From the NCBI GenBank assembly GCA_009923795.1, contig RFSU01000091.1, forward strand, positions 1 through 9,223: a stretch of 9,223 nucleotides of DNA, read 5' to 3'. The position numbers and the translations under genes were made by a program. This document shows, piece after piece, positions 5,252-9,223 of the stretch. The notes under the pieces were generated by a model. It saw only the letters and a program-made list of their open reading frames with translations, was not told where the DNA came from and did not search any database. This DNA is from Sphingomonadaceae bacterium. Lineage in GTDB: Bacteria; Pseudomonadota; Alphaproteobacteria; Sphingomonadales; Sphingomonadaceae. Every line of letters begins with the position of its first letter. The stretch's first letter is position 1.

Positions 5252-6160
5252 ATGGCCGACCAACCCGACACCGCCAATAATCAGCCACCGGGCTATGAGC
5301 CACCCAAAGTCTGGGTGTGGGATAAGGCCAATGGCGGCCAGTTCGCCAATATCAACCGGCCCATTTCTGGCGCGACCAAAGAGGCCACGCTCCCCATCGG
5401 CAAACACCCGATCCAGCTCTACTCGCTGGGCACACCCAATGGCGTCAAAGTCACCATCCTGCTGGAGGAGTTGCTGGCCAAGGGACATCCGGGCGCGGAA
5501 TATGATGCCTGGCTGATCTATATCGGCGTTGGCGACCAATTTGGTAGCGACTTTGTCTCCATCAACCCCAACTCAAAAATCCCGGCGATGCGTGACTATT
5601 CGGTCGACCCTGTGGTCAATCTGTTCGAAAGCGGCTCCATGCTGTTTTATCTCGCCGAAAAATTTGGCGAATTTCTGCCAACAGACGTGCACAAACGGGC
5701 GCAGACTATGAATTGGGTGATGTGGCAAATGGGCTCTGCCCCCTATGTCGGCGGCGGCCTTGGCCATTTTTACGCCTATGCCCCGTTTAAGATGCAATAT
5801 CCGATTGATCGGTTCGCGATGGAAACCAAGCGGCAATTGCATGTGCTCGACACGCATCTGGCCAAAAGCCAGTTCATGGTCGGGAATGACTATACCATTG
5901 CCGATATGGCAATCTGGCCTTGGTACGGGGCCATCATGCGTGAAGCGTATAACTGCCAAGAATTCCTGTCGGTGAATGAATATCCGCATCTCGACCGCTG
6001 GGTAACAGAAGTCGGCGCGCGACCGGCTGTCATTCGTGGCCGCATGGTCAACCGCACCTTTGGCCGGCCCGAAACACAGTTGCGGGAACGCCATGACGCG
6101 AGCGATTTTGAGAATAATCGCGAAGACATGGTCCTCGCGCGCGACGGGAAGCGGATCTAA
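5252..6160 (+). CDS. yghU: Nu-class glutathione transferase / disulfide-bond oxidoreductase (YghU)
   Basis: 302 residues, close to E. coli YghU (288), with strong similarity from residue 18 to the end. The family binds two glutathione molecules and has glutathione-dependent disulfide reductase and organic-peroxide reductase activities in the cytoplasm. Visible: the N-terminal segment PPKVWVWDKANGGQFANINRP, typical of YghU and containing the Asn/Thr-type glutathione contacts; thioredoxin-like domain from QLYSLGTPNGVKVTILLEELL (about 55-75) through NPNSKIPAMRD and the glutathione-binding ESGSMLFYLAEKFG (about 125-138); then the all-helical domain with GGGLGHFYAYAP, GNDYTIADMAIWPW and ERHDASDFE near the end. 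The N-terminus is about nine residues longer than E. coli's. AGAGGA (5238-5243) lies 8 bases before the ATG. It appears to be transcribed alone and ends at the hairpin at 6175-6209. Confidence 0.95.
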   Translation: MADQPDTANNQPPGYEPPKVWVWDKANGGQFANINRPISGATKEATLPIGKHPIQLYSLGTPNGVKVTILLEELLAKGHPGAEYDAWLIYIGVGDQFGSDFVSINPNSKIPAMRDYSVDPVVNLFESGSMLFYLAEKFGEFLPTDVHKRAQTMNWVMWQMGSAPYVGGGLGHFYAYAPFKMQYPIDRFAMETKRQLHVLDTHLAKSQFMVGNDYTIADMAIWPWYGAIMREAYNCQEFLSVNEYPHLDRWVTEVGARPAVIRGRMVNRTFGRPETQLRERHDASDFENNREDMVLARDGKRI

Positions 6161-6174
6161 CACCCCGCCTTAAG

Positions 6175-6209
6175 GGCCGCCATCTTCAACACTTTTTGAG
6201 ATGGCGGCC
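6175..6209. terminator. Strong 11-bp hairpin between convergent yghU and mmsB
   Basis: GGCCGCCATCT (6175-6185) and AGATGGCGGCC (6199-6209) are perfect inverted repeats around a 13-base loop containing TTTTT. The stem can extend by about four pairs (TCAA/TTGA) past one bulged T. It lies 14 bases beyond the yghU stop and 9 bases beyond the end of mmsB, so it can stop or protect transcripts from both sides. There is no T-run after the stem. Confidence 0.55.
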
Positions 6210-6218
6210 AGACGGGCG

Positions 6219-7112
6219 TTAGTCGGCCTGTCCGCTGGCATCGAGCATGCGGATAATGCCGGAAAAGTCGATATTGCCCTGCCCCAAATTGGCGAACTCT
6301 TGATAGAGCTCTGCTGCGCGCGCACCCATGGGGACAACCGCGTCGACTTGCTCTGCGGCTTCCATCGCGAGCAACAAATCCTTCAGCATCAAATTGGTCG
6401 CAAACCCGCCCTGATAGCCTTTATCTGCCGGGCTCTGCGGGCCAACACCCGGGACGGGGCAATAGCTGGTCATCGACCAGCTCTGACCTGAGGCCTTGGA
6501 CGAAATGTCGTAAAAGGTTTTTAGATCAAGACCGAGTTTTTGCGCCATCACAAAGGCTTCGCAGGTCGCGATCATGGTCGCGCCCAAAATCATATTGTTG
6601 CAGATTTTGGCCGCCTGCCCTGCGCCGCTTTTTCCGGCATGGATCACCGCCTTGCCCATTGCAGCAAGGATCGGCTCTGCATGACCAAAGGCACTCGGTG
6701 TGCCACCAACCATGAAGGTCAGGCTGGCCGCCGTCGCCGCCGCAATCCCACCAGAGACCGGCGCATCGACCATTTCATAGCCGCCACGTTTGGCCGCATC
6801 CCGCGCGACTTGGACAGCCGTGTCAACGTCGATCGTGGAACAATCAATCAACGTAGCGGAGCGCGGCGCATGGCCAATCACATCCTCGGCATAGACTTGG
6901 GCGACAATCTTGCCATTGGGCAGCATCGTCACAACGGCATCGGCATCCGCCACCGCCTCCCGGATGGAGGCGCAAGGGGCACAGCCCTTCGCCTTGGCTT
7001 GTGCCAAGGCATCTTTGGACAGGTCAAAGGCCTTCACCACATGACCTACGCGCGCCAAATTGGCCGCCATGCCGCTGCCCATATTGCCAAGGCCAATAAA
7101 GCCGATCTTCAT
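6219..7112 (-). CDS. mmsB: 3-hydroxyisobutyrate dehydrogenase
   Basis: 297 residues, normal for the beta-hydroxyacid dehydrogenase family. It oxidises 3-hydroxyisobutyrate with NAD+ to methylmalonate semialdehyde in valine breakdown. Visible: the N-terminal Rossmann motif IGFIGLGNMGSGMAANL (3-19, GLGNMG at 7-12); Asp30 at the end of strand 2 (KAFDLS), consistent with NAD rather than NADP preference; the substrate-binding DAPVSGGIAAA (116-126); catalytic Lys169 with Asn173 in GAGQAAKICNNM; and KDL (244-246) in the helical C-terminal domain. It is the last gene of the operon, starting 3 bases after the stop of the hydratase gene; AGGA in the hydratase's last codons can serve as its ribosome site. 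It completes the steps from isobutyryl-CoA encoded here. Confidence 0.95.
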   Translation of the reverse strand: MKIGFIGLGNMGSGMAANLARVGHVVKAFDLSKDALAQAKAKGCAPCASIREAVADADAVVTMLPNGKIVAQVYAEDVIGHAPRSATLIDCSTIDVDTAVQVARDAAKRGGYEMVDAPVSGGIAAATAASLTFMVGGTPSAFGHAEPILAAMGKAVIHAGKSGAGQAAKICNNMILGATMIATCEAFVMAQKLGLDLKTFYDISSKASGQSWSMTSYCPVPGVGPQSPADKGYQGGFATNLMLKDLLLAMEAAEQVDAVVPMGARAAELYQEFANLGQGNIDFSGIIRMLDASGQAD

Positions 7113-7115
7113 GGC

Positions 7116-7898
7116 TTATTGTCCTGTCCAGTTGCCGGGCCGCTTTTCAATGAAGGCCGCCATGCCTTCACGCTTATCTTCCGTCGCGGTCAGCACCTGA
7201 AAGATGCGCCGTTCCATCAACAATCCCTGATCCAGCGTGGTTTCAAAGGCGGCGTTCACCATTTCCTTATTCGCAATGGTGGCAAGCGGCGGCATCGCGG
7301 CAATATCTGCGGCAGTCTTCAACGCCTCTTCCACCAGCGACGCAAGCGGCACGACGCGCGCAACCAGGCCAGCGCGCTCAGCCTCTTCTGCGCCCATCAT
7401 GCGGCCTGTCAGGCACATTTCCATAGCCTTTGCCTTACCAATCGCCCGCGTCAGGCGCTGCGATCCGCCCATGCCGGGGCCAACGCCCAGCTTGATTTCC
7501 GGCTGGCCAAATCGGGCCGTATCCGCAGCAATGATGAAGTCTGCCATCATCGCCAATTCACATCCGCCGCCCAGCGCAAAGCCGTTGACGGCCGCAATCC
7601 AGGGTTTGCGCGTGGTTTTGACAACATGACTCGTCCAGCGGCTGAAAAAATCATCCGCGTAAAACTCCGCCGCGGGCTTATCCGCCATTTCTTTAATGTC
7701 GGCCCCGGCTGCAAAAGCTTTTTCGCCACTGCCAGTAATGACGGCGCATCGATGAGACGGGTCGGCTTCAAACGCTGCGAAAGCTGCAATCAGATCCTCC
7801 AGAACTTGCGCATTCAAGGCATTGAGCGCCTGCGGACGGTTAAGCGTGATCAGCGTCACGGCGTCCCGCTGCTCCACAAGGATGGTTTCATAGCTCAT
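7116..7898 (-). CDS. Enoyl-CoA hydratase (crotonase), short-chain type
   Basis: 260 residues, the usual length for a monofunctional crotonase such as mitochondrial ECHS1. In this operon it would hydrate methacrylyl-CoA to 3-hydroxyisobutyryl-CoA; family members also act on other short 2-enoyl-CoAs. Visible: RPQALNALN (21-29), oxyanion-hole segments AFAAGADIKEM (61-71) and GFALGGGCELAMMAD (106-120), both catalytic glutamates Glu114 (GGCELA) and Glu134 (FGQPEIKLG), then GMGGSQRLTRAIGKAKAMEM and REGMAAFIEKRPGNW at the C-terminus. The ATG at 7898 (MSYETI) is chosen: it matches the family's N-terminus and overlaps the upstream gene's stop as ATGA. An in-frame ATG at 7910 would add METL and is less likely. 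Activity is confident; the exact substrate is inferred from its neighbours. Confidence 0.93.
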   Translation of the reverse strand: MSYETILVEQRDAVTLITLNRPQALNALNAQVLEDLIAAFAAFEADPSHRCAVITGSGEKAFAAGADIKEMADKPAAEFYADDFFSRWTSHVVKTTRKPWIAAVNGFALGGGCELAMMADFIIAADTARFGQPEIKLGVGPGMGGSQRLTRAIGKAKAMEMCLTGRMMGAEEAERAGLVARVVPLASLVEEALKTAADIAAMPPLATIANKEMVNAAFETTLDQGLLMERRIFQVLTATEDKREGMAAFIEKRPGNWTGQ

Positions 7899-8938
7899 AA
7901 GGGTTTCCATTCTTCTTCGGGAGGAAGGGGCGCGAAGATCGCATTCAGCAAATCGTCCGTCACGGCGTCCGGCGTGGGTGGCGTCCATTTGGGCTGGTTA
8001 TCCTTATCGACAATGACCGCGCGAACACCCTCTGTAAAATCGGGGCGCAACAGCACGCGCGAGGCAATGCGATATTCCATGACCATATTCGCCGCAAAAT
8101 CTGCGCAATTGAGGCTTTCAGCCAATTGGCGGAGCGCCACTTTGCAGGTCTGCGGAGATTTGGTCTTGAGCGTCGCCAATTCCTTGGCCGCCCAATCCGA
8201 TCCGTCCGCTTCCAGCGCGGCAATCACATCTTCATAGCGATCCGACGCGAACAGGCGGTTGATCTGCGGCATATTGGCCATGATCCGCGCCTCTGGCGGC
8301 GCGACGGCGAGCGACCCCAAAATGCTGTCCACCCGGCTTGGGTCTTCGGCAATGCGCCCCTTTGCGTCGATGAGGCTTTCGGCCGACAGATAATGCGTCG
8401 CAAGGCCAGTCGCCAAACATTCTGCGCCATCCAGCCGCGCACCTGTCAACGCCAAGAAAGCGCCAATACGCCCTTCCAGCCGCGATAGATACCAGCCGCC
8501 GCCCACATCGGGGAACAGGCCAATTCCGGTTTCCGGCATGGCAAAGCGCGTATTTTCTGTCACAACGCGCAGCCGCGCGGGCTGGCTGATCCCAACGCCA
8601 CCGCCCATGGTAATGCCATCCATGAAGGCAATAACGGGCTTTGGATAGGTGAACAGCAAATGGTTGATCTGATATTCATCATGAAAGAATTTGCGGCCTG
8701 AAACGCCGGCATCTTCCATCGCGGACGCCCGCAAAAAGGCGATATCGCCGCCAGAGCAAAAGCCACGACCTTCTGCGTGATCAATGATAACCGCTTCAAC
8801 GGCTGGATCATCCCGCCATGCTAAGAGCGCTTCGGTCATGATATGCACCATGTCGAGCGTCAGCGCATGGATCGCCTTGGGTCGGTTCAGGCTCAGAAAA
8901 CCAGCCTTGCCCTCAATGCGGGTCAGAACGTCGCTCAT
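7895..8938 (-). CDS. 3-hydroxyisobutyryl-CoA hydrolase (HIBCH-like)
   Basis: 347 residues, matching the crotonase-fold HIBYL-CoA hydrolases. It releases free 3-hydroxyisobutyrate from its CoA ester in valine catabolism, which also protects the cell from reactive methacrylyl-CoA. Visible: LNRPKAIHALTLDM (17-30), oxyanion segment GRGFCSGGDI (57-66), YPKPVIAFMDGITMGGGVGIS (98-118), the family-specific FAMPETGIGLFPDVGGGWYLSRL (132-154) with candidate catalytic Glu136 and Asp144, and the C-terminal extension absent from hydratases: SPQTCKVALRQL (261-272), EYRIASR (288-294) and DFTEGVRAVIVDKDNQPKW (300-318). That extension separates it from the enoyl-CoA hydratase next door. The ATG at 8938 overlaps the dehydrogenase stop as ATGA, and its own TGA overlaps the hydratase start the same way. 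Confidence 0.94.
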   Translation of the reverse strand: MSDVLTRIEGKAGFLSLNRPKAIHALTLDMVHIMTEALLAWRDDPAVEAVIIDHAEGRGFCSGGDIAFLRASAMEDAGVSGRKFFHDEYQINHLLFTYPKPVIAFMDGITMGGGVGISQPARLRVVTENTRFAMPETGIGLFPDVGGGWYLSRLEGRIGAFLALTGARLDGAECLATGLATHYLSAESLIDAKGRIAEDPSRVDSILGSLAVAPPEARIMANMPQINRLFASDRYEDVIAALEADGSDWAAKELATLKTKSPQTCKVALRQLAESLNCADFAANMVMEYRIASRVLLRPDFTEGVRAVIVDKDNQPKWTPPTPDAVTDDLLNAIFAPLPPEEEWKPL

Positions 8939-9223
8939 ACCCGTGTCAGCTCCCGCCCGATGATCATGCGCATGATCTGGTTGGTGCCTTCAAGGATAGA
9001 ATGAACGCGCAGGTCGCGCCAGAAACGTTCAATGGGATAATCCATTAAATAGCCATAGCCGCCATGCAGCTGAAGCGCCTTGTTGACGATGTCGCTGCCG
9101 CTATCGGTTGCCAGTCGCTTGGCCATTGCCGCAAACTTGGTTTTGTCCGGCGCATTCGCCGTCACCTTGGCGGCGGCCAGATAGAGGAGCGCACGAGCTG
9201 CTTCTAAATCGGTTGCCATGTCG
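8935..9223 (-). CDS. Acyl-CoA dehydrogenase, probably isobutyryl-CoA dehydrogenase; C-terminal part only
   Basis: The gene runs off the right edge; about 95 C-terminal residues of some 380 are present. The Met at 9219 is internal, since the family reads F.LADMATDLEAAR here and the preceding codon is Asp. Visible: EAARALLYLAA, AKRLATDSGSDIVNKALQLHGGYGYL, then DYPIERFWRDLRVHSILEGTNQIMRMIIGREL. The Glu in LEGTNQ is the position of the catalytic base in medium-chain acyl-CoA dehydrogenases, and the QLHGGYGY and RD..V segments contact FAD. The enzyme would desaturate isobutyryl-CoA to methacrylyl-CoA and pass electrons to electron-transfer flavoprotein. Substrate assignment rests on the operon context and on LRVHxILEGTN, which resembles ACAD8-type enzymes; another branched- or short-chain acyl-CoA is possible. 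Confidence 0.9.
   Translation of the reverse strand, partial: DMATDLEAARALLYLAAAKVTANAPDKTKFAAMAKRLATDSGSDIVNKALQLHGGYGYLMDYPIERFWRDLRVHSILEGTNQIMRMIIGRELTRV

Noticed and set aside
5573..6163. Minus-strand open frame of 196 codons
   Set aside because: It is antisense to yghU, which matches its family over the full length.
6540..8237. Very long plus-strand open frame (565 codons) across the valine operon
   Set aside because: It is antisense to three well-supported enzymes (mmsB, hydratase, hydrolase), and its His/Arg-rich translation resembles no protein; such shadows are common in GC-rich coding DNA.
1..9223. CRISPR array, insertion sequence or defence operon
   Set aside because: I saw no regularly spaced repeats, no transposase and no terminal inverted repeats with target duplication. 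The only conflict-type system visible is the type II toxin-antitoxin module.

Overview
The window looks like chromosomal DNA of an alphaproteobacterium, most likely a sphingomonad. This is inferred from the moderately high GC, from gene content, and from the familiar sphingomonad look of the outer-membrane barrel, the YghU-type enzyme and the valine operon. No rRNA or other phylogenetic marker is present, so the placement is tentative.

Left part (1-1272, + strand): the 3' nine-tenths of a bifunctional mannose-1-phosphate guanylyltransferase / mannose-6-phosphate isomerase (manC), which supplies GDP-mannose for surface polysaccharide. Its 5' end lies outside the window.

Middle part (about 1366-4577): a patchwork region. 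On the minus strand it holds a small lipoprotein (1366-1815), then a likely two-gene unit made of a secreted alanine-rich helical protein (2828-3163) and an outer-membrane beta-barrel with no ATG start (1993-2805). About 570 bases without a convincing gene follow. Next, on the plus strand, is a compact type II toxin-antitoxin module (3735-4277: Phd/YefM-like antitoxin and RelE/ParE-superfamily toxin) with inverted repeats at its promoter. Just after it, in a frame with no start codon, lies the broken-off C-terminus of a dTDP-glucose 4,6-dehydratase (rmlB, about 4414-4560), ending at a small terminator-like hairpin. manC and the rmlB remnant have the same orientation and both make nucleotide sugars for polysaccharides. 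The simplest reading is that a polysaccharide gene cluster once ran through here and was interrupted or partly deleted.

Right-centre (4582-6160): a short flavin reductase (- strand) diverges from a YghU-type glutathione transferase/disulfide-bond oxidoreductase (+ strand), both apparently intact. A strong hairpin (6175-6209) separates yghU from the convergent operon to its right.

Right part (6219-9223, - strand): a tightly packed valine-catabolic operon, read right to left: acyl-CoA dehydrogenase (probably isobutyryl-CoA dehydrogenase, C-terminus only), 3-hydroxyisobutyryl-CoA hydrolase, enoyl-CoA hydratase and 3-hydroxyisobutyrate dehydrogenase (mmsB). The first two junctions are 4-base ATGA overlaps and the last is a 3-base gap. 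Together these enzymes would convert isobutyryl-CoA to methylmalonate semialdehyde. The semialdehyde dehydrogenase (mmsA) is not in the window and is probably upstream.

I see no clear new defence or mobile system. The most interesting items are the hidden rmlB remnant, the uncharacterised secreted-helix/barrel pair, the toxin-antitoxin module beside the remnant, and a possible pseudoknot near 1911-1973.
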